This document shows, piece by piece, positions 23,200 through 34,880 of a DNA stretch of 64,000 bases. The translations under genes were made by a program, and so were the position numbers. Source of the stretch: Powellomyces hirtus (lineage: Eukaryota > Chytridiomycota > Chytridiomycetes > Spizellomycetales > Powellomycetaceae); the NCBI GenBank assembly GCA_025526995.1, contig JAHLKG010000012.1, positions 1-64,000 of the forward strand. The letters run 5' to 3'. The notes beneath the pieces were generated by a model, which worked only from the letters and a program-made list of their open reading frames with translations, made no database searches and had not been told where the DNA came from. The first letter of the stretch is position 1. The number at the start of each line of letters is the position of its first letter.

Positions 23200-24096
23200 T
23201 TAAGGTAGCGCGTGAGTTTGTGAAGAGTTCTTCTGTTGTCGCTACCACAATAGATACTTGTTTATATGCCAGTAGTACAGGGTGGAAGTAGGTAGAGTCA
23301 GCGCAATGCTAGAAGTATGGCATCCCAGAACTATGCAGGCGTCCATGTGATACTGGAATTAGTCATCCTAGCTGTAGGTCTACGTCATCATCTGAATCTC
23401 CATGAGGATAGATATAGAGACTGACTGACTGACTGGCCTTTTGATTGATTGATTAAGTGAGACTGGACCTACAAGTAGGGGGGGGGGGGGCAATGAGCGC
23501 GTCCGTCCGTCTGGGCCTGCGCGACACGAGTTTTCCCGCGATAAAGTCCGTGAGTGAGTGAGTCATTGAGTCATGGAGTCAGGTGGACACATGATATGGG
23601 CGGCCAATCACTCTATCGTATCAAGACATTCCCGTCCGTCCGAGTGAGTGCATGACTCTATTGGAGTGAGGGGGTCTACTAGTATCTATCTATTCATCTG
23701 GATGTCATGCGCGTCCATCACTTTACCAAGTAGATTACTATCGATACTCCCTCGTTCCCCTCGCCGTCACTCACTTGCGGTAGGCTGGCTGTACGTTACC
23801 CACACGCACGCACGCAACGCACACACGCAACGCAACGCACCCGCCGCCACTGCCCCCATTCATTACTCAACCACTCACTCACTCACTCCCCCTCGTCACC
23901 CCCCTTGTCTCCTTGCAACCCCTCTGTCCCTTCACTCAAGCACTCAACCACTCAACCACTCAACGGCTTAACAACATCCAACAACAACAAACAAAAAATT
24001 CTGGACACTCCACCATCCTGTCTGCCATCTCGACTCGCCCTCCTCACCCTCTCTGAGAATCCCCACCAGTCCTCTTTCTCATACACCCCCAAAACC
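23200..24096. other. Intergenic with simple repeats and poly-G tract
   Basis: This region lies upstream of the zinc-finger gene. It contains the right copy of the 35-bp repeat (23303-23337), GACT and GATT tetranucleotide runs near 23410-23455, and a run of 13 G at 23478-23490. Further in are a GTGA/GAGT-rich stretch near 23553-23580 and CACG- and CTCA-rich runs at 23805-23965. These are probably 5' leader or promoter sequence. Confidence 0.5.
23303..23337 (+). repeat. 35-bp direct repeat, right copy
   Basis: Same orientation as 20669-20703, starting GCAATGCTAGAAGTATG and containing CATCCCAGA. The differences are concentrated at three places. Confidence 0.7.
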
Positions 24097-25906
24097 ATGG
24101 CGCTTTCCGTAGACCCTCCATCGTCTCGGTCTCCATCGTCCCCGCTTTCTGCCTCTCTCCCACCACCACCCTCTCCCGCTACCTCTCCTCCTGCCATCAA
24201 CGTCGACCTCCCTCTCGACTTCACCGCCAAAGAGGCTCTCGCCGCACAGGCCCTCCTCTTTGCCCAGCACTCGCCCTCCCCGCCGCCACCGCCTCGTCCT
24301 TCGCATCCTTGCTTTTCCTCCTCCTTTGCCGACATCCTTGCTGCCGCCGCCGCCGCTGCCGCTGTAGAAGCAAAAGCCGACGCCGAAGCTGACGCTGCAG
24401 CCGTCCACACTGCGTCTTCTTGCGCCCCGCCGCCTTCTCCACCTTCCCCAATCATCATCAAGACGGAGCCTTGCGACGACGCTTCAGCACGCGCCGCCGC
24501 CGCCATGCTGGTCGAGGCCTGTGAATTCCTTGACCACCCATATGCTCCCTCCTCCGCCGCCACGGGCACCACCAACGTCGATTGCAAACGCGAAGACGGG
24601 CGCATCTACGCCTGCGAAAACGACGCCTGTGGAAAAACATTCATGCAGTTGGCCCATCTCAGAATCCATCAGGTAAATACTACATCCCTTGGCAAAACGG
24701 CAATAGGGCCGAAAAAGAGTGCTCCCACGTATGGTCACAATTCTCCGGTCTATATTGGTCCGTTTTGCTCATCGTTTCTCACACATTGCCAAACAGCAAA
24801 CTCAATCTTGTCCTGCTTCTTGCGCATTACAGAGGAAACATACCGGCGAGAGACCTTACGTGAGTGCCCATTATATACCATCGTTCGACATGCTGTTTTG
24901 GTATTCCACAATACACTTGGCTGATGCAGCGATGCCCCCAGATTTGCATGTACCCTGGATGCACAAGGTCATTCACCCAGCTGGGAAACTTGAAGACCCA
25001 CGAACGCAAGCACACTGGCGAAAAGCCGTACAAGGTTGGTAGGGTCCGAGAATGGCAATCTGTTGGGGGAGTTTGAGCTGAGCAAGGTCTTGCCTCTGTA
25101 TCTTGCCTCGTTCCATCATGACGTCACAGGGATACCTCCCAAGGTTTCCTCAGAAAGTCTGATGTGGTGGGGGGCCGATACGGGAATGGTACAAACGCGC
25201 GTGATCAACGTGTGTTGACCGAGTCATGAAGGCTATGAACAACCCCCCCTCACCGCTTGCACCGGTTTCTCTTCCTCTCCCTCGTGCAGTGTTCTTTCTT
25301 GGGATGCGACAAGTCGTTTAGCCAGATGGGCAACATGAAAACCCATGAACTGCTCCATCTGGGGTTCAAGCCGTATACTTGCGGAATCGATGGATGCGAC
25401 CGGGCTTTCAGTCAGCTGGGTAACCTCAAGGTACGTCAGTGTCCGTCTCATCCTTTGGCTTTCCCGAATCATACCGAGTCTTGTCGTCGCTGATGCATGA
25501 CCCCTCCGGCTCCTCAGTCTCATCAGCAAAAAGTTCACATCAATCCCGTCCGCCGCATGTCTACCCTAAAGCGTGATTCGAGTCCGTCCGGCGAGGAGGA
25601 TGTGCCTCACCACCTTTTGCAAGATCGTCGCAATTCGGACTCGACTGCCAGCATGCCGGACCTTGACCGAGGGTCGGCCAGGCCGTCCTCGGACGACGCA
25701 GCATTTGCCAACTTTCCCGGCTCGAGAAAGCGTCGCGGTCAGACCAAAGAACAGAAATTGCTGAAAAAGATGAAGGCGGTTCTCGAGCGACGGCACAGCG
25801 AGGAATCGGTTGGCCTCCAGTACGTTTGTTGTTGCCCTGGGCAAACGTCCCATGAATCTAGAGACATTGACAGTTTGTTTCTACTTTCTAGGCTTCCCGT
25901 TTATAA
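24097..25906 (+). CDS. C2H2 zinc-finger transcription factor with four fingers
   Basis: Six exons (24097-24672, 24833-24859, 24942-25034, 25290-25430, 25518-25823, 25892-25906) give 385 residues. The N-terminal 170 residues are Pro/Ser/Ala-rich with an Ala run and an acidic IKTEP segment, typical of activation regions. Four tandem C2H2 fingers follow, with [12 protein letters not shown] recognition helices in three of them, so they should bind related triplets. The linkers are HTGERPY and HTGEKPY. A basic region follows ([18 protein letters not shown]). Exon 2 is a 27-nt micro-exon coding only for the HTGERPY linker; introns fall at equivalent places in the finger units. If the last intron (25824-25891) is retained, the frame ends at 25919. 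The fingers recall Azf1-like fungal factors, but I cannot assign an orthologue. Confidence 0.85.
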
Positions 25907-26893
25907 CGTGCTCTCCTGAGGAAGACGACTGTGCAGGCGTCAAATTTCCCTTGGCGCACCCTACAACAGATTGTATCTCTCCTCCGAAATACCCGCTGAA
26001 ACGATACCAAATCCCGAATCCCATCCGCAAACCATTCTCCGACGCGTGCTGCAGGCGAGCAGAGCGGACTATGCGCGGAACGGATCACCTGTGTGTCACC
26101 ATAAGAAGAAAAAAAAAACTACTTTTGGACTTTTTTCCCCCCTCCCTTCCTTTCTCTTTTTCCTGTTGACGGGCATTTGCGTTCCTCCCTCCTGTCATCT
26201 CCCCCGTTTTCAATTGTCTTTTTGGTGGTTTATTGTGTGTTTTCTCCTTCAACTAGCCTTGATGACTCGCCTGGTAGTCAATAGCTTGCACCCTTGTACT
26301 TTCTTTTTTGTTTCTGCTGTTTATGTTTCATTGTTCCCATGTTGTATCTCAAAAGTATATTCTTTTTCGTCTTTCTTTATTAGCATATTTGACTCTGACT
26401 CTGTAAATACATCTCATGATGGCATCCTGGGATGTGGATCATCTTTGTGGTGAAAAATTGGAGAAACGCGTGGAATGATCGAGAATGACCTAGATCTATT
26501 TTGATGACATAATTCGCAGCGAGTGACTCAGAGTGACTGAGTTGAGACAAAGTGAGACGTCACGACATCCCCATCCCCTCTACTTTTTCCGAGCTGCAAA
26601 CATCAACATCACTTCCGTGTATATTTTTCCTGGACTTCTAGAAAAGACTGCCGATTTCTTCATTCATTCCACTGGAACTATAAAAAGATCTTGATTACCG
26701 GTCTCCTGTTGCTCCTGCTCAACGAACCTTTTACTGTCCAGACACAACACACAAAAACTCTCAGGTGCATACTCACTTTTCACAACACCAACGCACAGTC
26801 GACAATCGTTCCTGAACATACCCCTTCCCTTTCTCCTACCATAACCTCATGCCAGCCCGCACGCACTCTACAAACACATCATCATCATCAAGC
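25907..26893. other. Intergenic, promoter side of the SIS1-type gene
   Basis: The zinc-finger 3' end is followed by T-rich sequence (26110-26380) that probably includes its 3' untranslated region. The last 300 bp hold the heat-shock element and TATA box annotated separately. Confidence 0.5.
26636..26686 (+). promoter_or_regulatory. Heat-shock element and TATA box of the Hsp40 gene
   Basis: A perfect inverted pair TTCTAGAA (TTC, two bases, GAA) at 26636-26643 is the core of a heat-shock factor site. A further TTC lies upstream and GA/TTC-like half sites follow. TATAAAAAG at 26679 is a good TATA element 36 bp further down and about 215 bp before the chosen start codon. The arrangement fits a heat-inducible chaperone gene. 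Confidence 0.65.
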
Positions 26894-28072
26894 ATGGGAG
26901 CCGACTACTACGCGACGCTCGGCGTCCCCAAGGACGCGGACGACGACACGCTGAAAAAAGCGTACCGCAAAGCCGCGCTCAAGTGGCACCCGGACCGTAA
27001 CCCCGAGAACAAGGAACTGGCCGACAAGAAATTCAAAGAGCTCAGCGAAGCGTACGAGGTGCTCTCGGACAAGCAGAAACGCGCCATCTATGACCAGTTT
27101 GGCGAGGCGGGGCTCAAGGGCGCAGGTGGGCCGGGTGGTGGTGGACCGGGCGGCGGCGCGGGAATGGGGGGATTCCCGGCTGGATTTAACCCGTTTTCGG
27201 CGTTTGGTGGTGGCGGGGGTGCACCGGGTGGCGCGCAGACCTTTAGCTTCAATATGGGGGGACCCGGTGGAGGTCGCGGCGGCGGCTTCCAGCCCTCGAA
27301 TGCGGACGATATCTTTCGGCAATTTTTTGGCGGGCAGAACCCCTTTGCATCCGCTGGGATGGGCGGAATGGGCGGAATGGGTGGAATGGGCGGCGGCGGC
27401 GGCGGTGGAGGCTCTTACATGGATGTGGACGACGACATGTTCTTTGGCGGCGGCGGCATGCCCGGCGGGATGCCCGGCGCCCGGCGGTCCAAAGCCGGCC
27501 CCCAACCCCGCGCCTCGGCCACACCTCTACCCCCCCAACAACGCCCGCTCCCCGTGTCGCTCGAAGACCTCTGGTCCGGCACGACCAAACGGCTCAAAGT
27601 CACCTCGCGCCGCGCGGGGCAGCCCGCCGCGGAAAAAGTCCTCACCGTCACGATCAAACCGGGGTGGAAAGCCGGCACCAAGATCAAATTCGCGGGCGAG
27701 GGCGACGACAACCCCTCGGCGCCCGGCCAACCGCAAGACCTCGAGTTCATCATCCAGGAAAAACCCCACCCCGTTTTCACCCGCGACGGCGACAACCTCC
27801 GCGCCACCATCACCGTCTCCCTCACCGAATCCCTCTGCGGGTTCACCCGCACCCTCACGCACCTCAACGGCCAGCACATTACCGTCGAAGGCGCCCGCGG
27901 CACCACCCCGGCCCCGCCCGGCTCGGAGATTGTATTCGCGGGCCGCGGCATGCCCAACTCGAAACAGCAGGGCAAGTACGGCGATCTCGTCGTGACGGTC
28001 AAAGTCACCTACCCGCCCACCGTCACGGACGCCCAGAAGGAGGGAATCAAGCGCCTCTTTCCCAACGCCTGA
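26894..28072 (+). CDS. SIS1: Type II Hsp40 (DnaJ) co-chaperone, SIS1/DNAJB1 class
   Basis: Single exon, 392 residues. The J domain (1-70) has the HPD motif at 32-34 that triggers Hsp70 ATP hydrolysis. A long Gly/Phe then Gly/Met-rich region follows (about 75-200, including a GGM repeat). Two C-terminal substrate-binding beta domains and a dimerisation end complete it (starting [15 protein letters not shown], ending [11 protein letters not shown]). There is no Cys-rich zinc domain, so it is class B. Sis1-type proteins act in the cytosol and nucleus with Hsp70 in folding, disaggregation and translation initiation. An in-frame ATG at 26849 would add 15 Ser/Thr-rich residues; the start at 26894 (MGADYY) matches the family. 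A run of 11 C begins 60 bp after the stop. Confidence 0.95.
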   Translation: MGADYYATLGVPKDADDDTLKKAYRKAALKWHPDRNPENKELADKKFKELSEAYEVLSDKQKRAIYDQFGEAGLKGAGGPGGGGPGGGAGMGGFPAGFNPFSAFGGGGGAPGGAQTFSFNMGGPGGGRGGGFQPSNADDIFRQFFGGQNPFASAGMGGMGGMGGMGGGGGGGGSYMDVDDDMFFGGGGMPGGMPGARRSKAGPQPRASATPLPPQQRPLPVSLEDLWSGTTKRLKVTSRRAGQPAAEKVLTVTIKPGWKAGTKIKFAGEGDDNPSAPGQPQDLEFIIQEKPHPVFTRDGDNLRATITVSLTESLCGFTRTLTHLNGQHITVEGARGTTPAPPGSEIVFAGRGMPNSKQQGKYGDLVVTVKVTYPPTVTDAQKEGIKRLFPNA

Positions 28073-29505
28073 CGCGATGCGAGAATGTAAAAAAACACAA
28101 AAAAAAAAAAAACGGAGAAAACCCACACATACCCCCCCCCCCGCGCTTTTCCTCACTTGAAACCCCCACTCAACCCCCTACCCTCCGTTCCTCCCCAGTT
28201 CCTGCGCTGATGCGGTCATTTTGATTTTGCAATACCATATATATATATATACATTTCTGTTTTTTTTTTTTTTCTTGATTTGCGGGTTGCGCATACAACG
28301 TACTGTACATGTCTGTTTTTGCTCCAACACACCATCCCGCGTGCTGTTTTCTGGTTCTTCTGTTTCTTGTTTGGTTGGCGTGTCTTTGCTAGATGATGAT
28401 GGAACATGGTTATTTGAGCGAGGGATTCGGGGTTCGATTTTCTTTCCTTTGCTTTTTCTTTTGTTTGTTTTTCCCCCTGATTGACTTTTTATGTATCGCA
28501 AGCAAGCCGAGAGATCGATCAAATATCGATACACAGGTTTTTCTCCCGCACGCCCGCGCGCAGCACAGCATTTGGGGGGGCATGTTCGTTGTTGCTGCGG
28601 ACCCTTGACACTCTGATCTGCGAGCCGTGTTCGCAGCGATGTGACGTGTAGCTTACTTAGCGCCCCTATTCCAGATATGTGGGTTTCGGGCGTTTAGACT
28701 TGCCATGCTGGGGGGTGATTGGGAATATCCACAGAATGGTTGTGCGTAGCGCTGATCCTGTGTTTTGGCAAAACGAAATGGTATCGATGCTGCATACGAG
28801 TACATGTATATGTATGTAATAATAATACCACCGTTTGAAAGCGGCGCAGCAAGCGTTGCGTGTCAGTCACGTGCGCGTGAGTCAGCAACATTGTCATTCA
28901 TTTCATTTCATTCGCGCAACGCACGGAAAAAAGCGCGAAAGGAAACGAACGTGTCGCGCGGTTACGGTACCGTCATTTCACCGACAAAAAATGACACATG
29001 TTTTAACACTCGCGAACGAGGGAGGGAGGGAGAGAGTTCTCCCCCCCACATGGATGAATGGAGGGGCCAACTTGAGTCCCCTTCCTCTCGCCTTTTGCGC
29101 GTGCGCTCGCGACGAAGAAGGAATGCCATTTCGCAGAGGAAAATGGCACCCAGCCCCGCAGTTTACCCCGCTAACACCCCAACGGTCGGTAGTCGCGTGG
29201 CAAATTGCCAAAAACTTTTGACGTCAAAGCGGGCTCGCTAAGGCAACCGTCCCCCAACCCGCTCCCTCGTGGCTAAACGTTAACGCTAGCGACGTTTCAA
29301 CATCAGCCGCCTTCCCTTCTCTCCGCCTCTCTCTGACGTTCCGTCATAGATCGATACTTGGGGCAGTCGGCTTCGGCATTCACCCCCCACCCACCCATTT
29401 TCCCAAAGCTGGGTTTTTTTTTTCTTGTTACTAAAAGCTTGACGTGCCCCTCTCGCCGCCCCCGTTACTCCTGTAACGACTTTTTCATTTTGTGTTGTCT
29501 CCGCG
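28073..29505. other. Long intergenic region
   Basis: It has A-runs and an 11-nt poly-C just after the Hsp40 stop and a TATATATATA run at 28240-28250. A T-rich tract follows, then a GTATATGTATG region near 28805. A cluster of CACGTG and TGAGTCAG sites lies at 28867-28884, which could be bHLH- and bZIP-type promoter elements of the downstream gene. No coding sequence was identified. Confidence 0.45.
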
Positions 29506-30720
29506 ATGCCTGCTCGCCACCGGTCGCCCCCTTCTCTGCTCGAAAAGCACCCTTCGTCGGCCTCCGCCGTGTCAACACCCTCTGTGTCCTCCTCCGCCCG
29601 CTCCATCATGTCGGGTTCCTCGTCGTCCGCGTCCTCCTACGCCTCGTCAGGGTTCGATCTCGCCACCACCACCTCCACCGCTGCTGCCGCGAGTACCGTC
29701 TCCTCATCCGCGACGACGACCACCCCGGCTTCTTCGTCCCCGCACCGTCGCCGCCGCTCGACTCGGTTGCTGGAGCGGGTGACCCGCCGGTTTCGCGATA
29801 CGTTTGACCATTATCATCAGCACCTGCATCACCACCACCACCACCACGCCGCCGATACTCCCCCGCTGCGGGACCCGGAAACGGGAAAAAAGATTCTGAC
29901 ACCGTTTCAGTACCACCATTACCACCACCAACCGCAGACGTCGACCCCCCGCCCACCCGCCATTGCGCCCGCTGCGCGCGGTACGGGGGGGCTGTATATC
30001 GTGAACCCGGACCGAAATTCCACGCAATCGCAACAGATACTGCACCAACAACAACAACAACAACAGCCTCCACCGAGTGGTGGCGGCGGGAGATTGGCCC
30101 GCAGGAAAAGTTCAATTGGATTGGTCCGGGGCCCCGCTGTGGCGGCGGTGGTGCGCCACCCGTATGTCTTCCCGTTGCTGGATGCGAATGACCGCACCAC
30201 CACGAGACGCAAGTCGTCGCTGGCGTCGCTGAGCGAACAGGTCGATATGATGGAACTGATCGAGTCGTACGCGCGGCCCGAGTCGGCGCTGTACTCGACC
30301 CACCATGCCGCTTCTCCACACCTCGGCGCGGAACACCGGGCCAGCCCATTCTACAACCCCACCCGCGCACCCCTCTCGCATCCATCCAGCACTACCACCT
30401 CCCCCGCCGCACCCCACATTCTCCGCCCCTTGCGTCGCCGAGCCTCCTCCATCAGCACGTTCAACGCGTCCCCCTTTCCGCCTCCCACCTCCTCCTCGTC
30501 GTCGGGCATGGTCGGCACGCCGATGTCGGATATCTCGATCGACCCGTTCGAGCATGTGCGCGATAGCGACGAGTTGCGCGCCGTGGGCGACGACCCGCAC
30601 CCCGCGACCCTGCATCTGCTGGACGGCACATTGAAAATGGATTTTGATGAGTTGCTCGTCAGGGGCGCGCAGACGATCAAGGTGTCGTTGACCCCGACGT
30701 TTATTGCAGGCGCGCGCTAG
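29506..30720 (+). CDS. Hypothetical low-complexity Ser/His-rich protein
   Basis: One open frame of 404 codons from a good ATG. The first 100 residues are Ser/Thr/Ala-rich. Around 103-125 there is a run of histidines (HLHHHHHHHHAAD), and later HHYHHQP and a Gln run. Two basic RRKSS sites (about 205 and 230) look like kinase targets. The C-terminal 70 residues are different: acidic and ordered, with DISIDPFEHVRDSDELRAVG, then FDELLVRGAQTIKVSLTP. They could form a small folded domain, but no family is recognised. The composition suggests a disordered regulatory protein. It could be part of a larger gene, but no other exon was found. Confidence 0.6.
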   Translation: MPARHRSPPSLLEKHPSSASAVSTPSVSSSARSIMSGSSSSASSYASSGFDLATTTSTAAAASTVSSSATTTTPASSSPHRRRRSTRLLERVTRRFRDTFDHYHQHLHHHHHHHAADTPPLRDPETGKKILTPFQYHHYHHQPQTSTPRPPAIAPAARGTGGLYIVNPDRNSTQSQQILHQQQQQQQPPPSGGGGRLARRKSSIGLVRGPAVAAVVRHPYVFPLLDANDRTTTRRKSSLASLSEQVDMMELIESYARPESALYSTHHAASPHLGAEHRASPFYNPTRAPLSHPSSTTTSPAAPHILRPLRRRASSISTFNASPFPPPTSSSSSGMVGTPMSDISIDPFEHVRDSDELRAVGDDPHPATLHLLDGTLKMDFDELLVRGAQTIKVSLTPTFIAGAR

Positions 30721-31290
30721 TGAGTGCGAGACGGGGGGTTGGGGATGCGGGCACGGTTGATTTAGTCTGTTTATTTTATTTATGTATACCTCTATCATCT
30801 GTCGTCTATTATGAGCAGACATATTTCTATCATTTTTTATTTATTTATTTTTCATATACATACATCTCATCACATCCACTGTTGTCTCTGGAACGCTAGC
30901 CTATCCATACTCCCACTGGCTTGATCTGGTGTTCACGGTCGCTCCACGTTAGTCGATGAATTTCTTGGAACTCTTGGGTGGAGGGGAAAGGAAGTTAAGG
31001 TTGACTGACTGACTCGGGGAGGTCTCGTGGGGTGTGTACAGTACGTCGCTGACGTGTTGGGCGCAGCAATAGTCTCCTGTTGCTGTTTATCGCGCGCTTT
31101 TTTCTTGACCAGAATATCTTTTTCTTCCTATCTTAGGTTTTTTTTTTGTCTCACTCTTGATAGTTGTTTGGCTCTGTCCGGCGAATTTTGCTACTCGCTG
31201 CTAGTACATCTGTCAACCATTCCGTCTCGATCCCATTCTGTCCGTCGGCGCGCGCCCGGTTCCGGTCCGTCCCTCTCCGACGAGCCGCCC
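30721..31290. other. Intergenic, 570 bp
   Basis: The 3' region is AT-rich near 30765-30860 (TTTATTTATT runs, plausible 3' untranslated region). Then comes the promoter side of the M28 protease. An open frame continues upstream of the protease ATG but looks like leader sequence. Confidence 0.5.
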
Positions 31291-34200
31291 ATGCCTCGCC
31301 AACCGTCTTCTCCCACGGGCCTCTCCTCCGCCTCGTCCTCATCTCCCAACTCTTCCTCCATCCCACTCCTCCACGACACCCACGCGCAATGGCCGCCGTC
31401 GCACAGTCTCGCCCGGTTGCATCGCATTTTCTCGCAGCTCCGCTTCCCGCGTCCCATCCGGCACGGGTGGACCCGCGTGTCTTCCCACCCGCTCGCCGCG
31501 CGCACGGTCCAGACGATCGCGGTATGTGTCTTCCTTGTGTCGTTTTCGCTGGCGGTCAAGTGGGCGGCGGGGGAAGCGAGTATGCCGCGGGCCATTGTGC
31601 TGCGAAACGACACGGATGCGTTCTCGGGCGCGGCCGCGTGGCGGCATTTGGAAAATGTCGTGCGGTATGGACCGAGGCCCTATAATTCGGAAAGTAATTT
31701 AGATGTGCAGAAGCTGATTGTGCAGCGGTTGAGGGATGTGGGAAGAGTTGCGGTGCGGAATGGGAAGAGTGAGGACTGGCTTGAGGTATGTAAGGCCTCG
31801 TTGGATCAGCAGACACAGGTGGTGTGTGAATTGTTGGATCTGACCGATGGCGATGGCGTAGGTAGCGGAAGACGACACTGTGAACGTGATCATCAAGGAA
31901 TCTTATTTCGAGTCCAACAATATTGTCGTGCGGATTCGCGGCAAATCCGCATCTCGCAGCGCCTTGCTGATCTCGGCGCATTACGACTCAACCCCGCTTT
32001 CCTTTGGCGTCACCGACGACGGGATAGCGATATCTGTGATGATCGAGCTCGTCCGTTCATTGGCGTACGCGCCTCAACTGGATGGTGATGTCATGCTGGT
32101 ATTCACCAACGCAGAAGAAGTCGGTCTTCTCGGGGGCCATGCGTTTGTCCGTCATCCGTGGTTTGGCGATGTCAAAGCGTTTATCAACTTGGAGGGCACG
32201 GGCGCGGCAGGAGCGACGCGGTCGTTGCTGTTTCGCACCAACTCGTACGATATGGTCCGCGCGTTTGCGGACGCTGCGCCATATCCTCACGCGTCGGTGT
32301 TGGCGGATGATCTAATGAGCATCATTCACAGGTTTGTGTGCGCGGACGACGAAAAAGTATCTCGTAGAGCAAATGATCTCATGTCTCGGGTCCATACTTT
32401 TTATAGTGACACGGATTATACACCCTTGACCACTTTCGGCAAGCTACCAGGCATTGACATTGGTAACACGTCGGATCTCTACATCCCATATATCTTGTCG
32501 CATTTGAGACTCAACATGTTTGTTACCTCTAGCTTTCTATGCCCAACGATACCTCTACCATTCGCTGAAGGATGATCTTGAGCACGCGGAAGCCATTAGT
32601 GCGCAACACATGGGCGACAACCTGCTGGCAACCGTAACAGCGGTATGCGGTTCGTCGTTTCTGACTGCCAAGCTAGCCGACTTTGATGCGGCCAACGAAG
32701 AACTGGCTATGGACAATGGGAATTTCGTGTACTATGACTTTCTTGGACGGCGCATGGTGGTCACGACCGCGGCCATGTACAAAACCGGCATGTCGCTCCT
32801 GCTCGTTGCAGTCGCGATTGGCACGGGCATGAAAGCCGTAGCCGAGTCTCGCCGTTATGGGTTCAAACGCGTTGTGAAGCGGTACATCAAGCCGATTGCC
32901 GAAGCGTACCTCCTCGTCCTCCTTACCTTTGCGTCAACCCTGACTCTGACCGCACTCCTGTCTAAGCTGAAATCATGGCTCAACAGTGCGTCCACGTTTG
33001 GAAATCCCCACTACAATCTGGCGTGGATTGTTGCTGCTGTGGGGCTGGTCATGCTGCAGATGCAGACGGTTTGGCCATGGATCGCGCTCAGGATGAGACT
33101 GCGCAAAGCTCCGGTTGTCGTTTACAATCTGTTGCCAACCGCCGACCGGTTTGAAGAGGAGGACGACGAGGCCAACGTACGCGCCAGGGGAGGTGGCGAG
33201 TCGCCGGGCATGGATGTTGATGATTCGGACGTTGAAGGGATGGACTCGGGCCACGAATCCCAAGAGGAGGACGACGACCACTTGCCAATGAGGCGTGGAA
33301 CGGGCGCACGCAGCAGCAAGGCGGAAGTGCCGGCGGGACCCTCTCTACACGTGTGGATTCCCTATGGGCTCCTCTGCTTCTGGTGGTCGACCCTTTTCCT
33401 GGCTCTCGCCCTCTCGCACCGCCGGCTGATGAGTGCCTACCTGATCTACGATTATGCATTCTTTTCTGCTCTCGCTGTCGTGTTCACGGTTGTCATTGGG
33501 GCCGTCATTCGGAAATGGTGGCGTGCAGATATTGCGAGCGAACAGGGAGGTCTGCCCATGTGGAAACAGCGTGCGGTGTGGGTGTTTGAGCGCTACGCGT
33601 GGGTGGGCGCCATGGTCGTCTCCTCCTTTATCCCCTCCCTCGGGACGTTTGACATTCTGTCGATGCTTCTGTATGTTCTCCCAACGCTCATTGCGGAAGG
33701 GCTCCCGGAAGTCGGCGTCGACGTTGTCATTGCCACGCTGATCACGATGATGGGGGTCAACCTGATGCCGGCGCTGAATCGGTCACGCATCCATCGCCCT
33801 TCTTTGGTGTTGATTGCCGGTGCCATTTTTGTCCCGCTATACCTTCTCTCGATCTGGTCATTCCCATTCTCCGCTTCCCGCCCTCAGAAGCTTGGTTTCT
33901 ACGAAATGTGGGACGTGACGGACGGGGCCGTTGCGAGAACGTCCCACGTTCGCATCGCGGTTGCGCCGACCATGAGTGCCACCAAATGGGCCGACAAGTC
34001 CTCGCGCGCAGAGGAGAGCGACTTTGTGTGCGTCAACGCCGGCGATGCGCCCCCGCCTCCTGCCGGCCTGCCCCGCTCACCCAACGGTGTCTGCAAGTTC
34101 CATGACTCGGAACCCCCCGTCGTGCGCGACCCGACCACGGGCAGAACCACCGAGTGGTCCAACATGATCACCCTCCACGATTTGACGCATGATGCTGTCA

Positions 34201-34880
34201 AGGGTACACTCTCGGGCAGTTTCACGGGACCACCGCATTCGAGGTCGTGTACGGTGCAGATTACGGCACCTGCGCCCGCCGCGCAGTCAGAAACCAACAC
34301 CACTGATGAAACGACAGCAGGCGAGGATGCAGAACAGGACAAGGCTATAACACCCGATCTGCACCTGTGGCTCAACCCGCACCAAACATGGTCGTACATG
34401 GACGGTACCCAAGCGATACCCGGCAACGCGTCCTCGATTCCCACCCTACCATCGCCACCTACACCCCCACCACCCACCAAGGACCCGTACTCTGTCAGCG
34501 CAACCATCTTTGCGCGCGCGTTCTCGGATCCAGTCGCCTCCAAACGCCTCACGACATTTTTTTTGGCAACTTATAATCCTAGAGCCTTTTCACCGTCAAA
34601 CCTCACCGCCTCCTCTCCACCACCACCACCACCCACATCCACCACACCCCTGAAACTCGCGCTGGCGTGCTACCTCCCCGAACGCGACACGTCCCAAGCC
34701 TACCGCCTCTTGACCCACGGCGGCAGCAGCAGCAGCGAGGAAGGCGACGAATCGGCCACGATCCGACCCTGGGCGGCGTTGGGGAATGCCGTCCTGCGCA
34801 GAGCCGACCTCGCGCACGCCCTCGCGGGCTCGGCCAGAGGGCTGATGGGTGGCGTCGCGGTGGTCAAATACGTGATTTGA
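31291..34880 (+). CDS. PFF1: M28 vacuolar membrane zinc aminopeptidase (Fxna/PFF1 type)
   Basis: Four exons (31291-31785, 31862-32331, 32407-32462, 32533-34880) give 1122 residues; introns are 70-76 nt. An N-terminal Ser-rich tail and one TM helix (about 70-90) are followed by the M28 peptidase domain with all metal-binding motifs. These are H205 in ISAHYDS, D217 in VTDDG, the E250-E251 pair in FTNAEEVGLLG, E276 in INLEG and the last His in LYHSLKDD. The remaining 800 residues contain about eight more TM helices and a large lumenal C-terminal domain. This is the architecture of fungal Pff1 and animal Fxna/ERMP1. Pff1 sits in the vacuolar membrane and processes peptides in the lumen. An upstream in-frame ATG at 31027 would add 88 residues of poor quality; MPRQPSS was preferred. 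A run of 15 C follows 32 bp after the stop. Confidence 0.92.

Noticed and set aside
23905..24096. Upstream extension of the zinc-finger frame
   Set aside because: It begins at a TTG, not an ATG; the first ATG of the frame is 24097.
28360..28440. Possible tRNA B-box-like GGTTCGATT
   Set aside because: No matching A box, acceptor stem or anticodon loop could be folded.
29606..30385. 259-codon minus-strand frame
   Set aside because: Shadow of the Ser/His-rich gene; composition is a complement artefact.
31027..31290. Upstream in-frame ATG for the M28 protease
   Set aside because: The extra 88 residues are Cys/Phe-rich leader translation; the second ATG gives the usual start.
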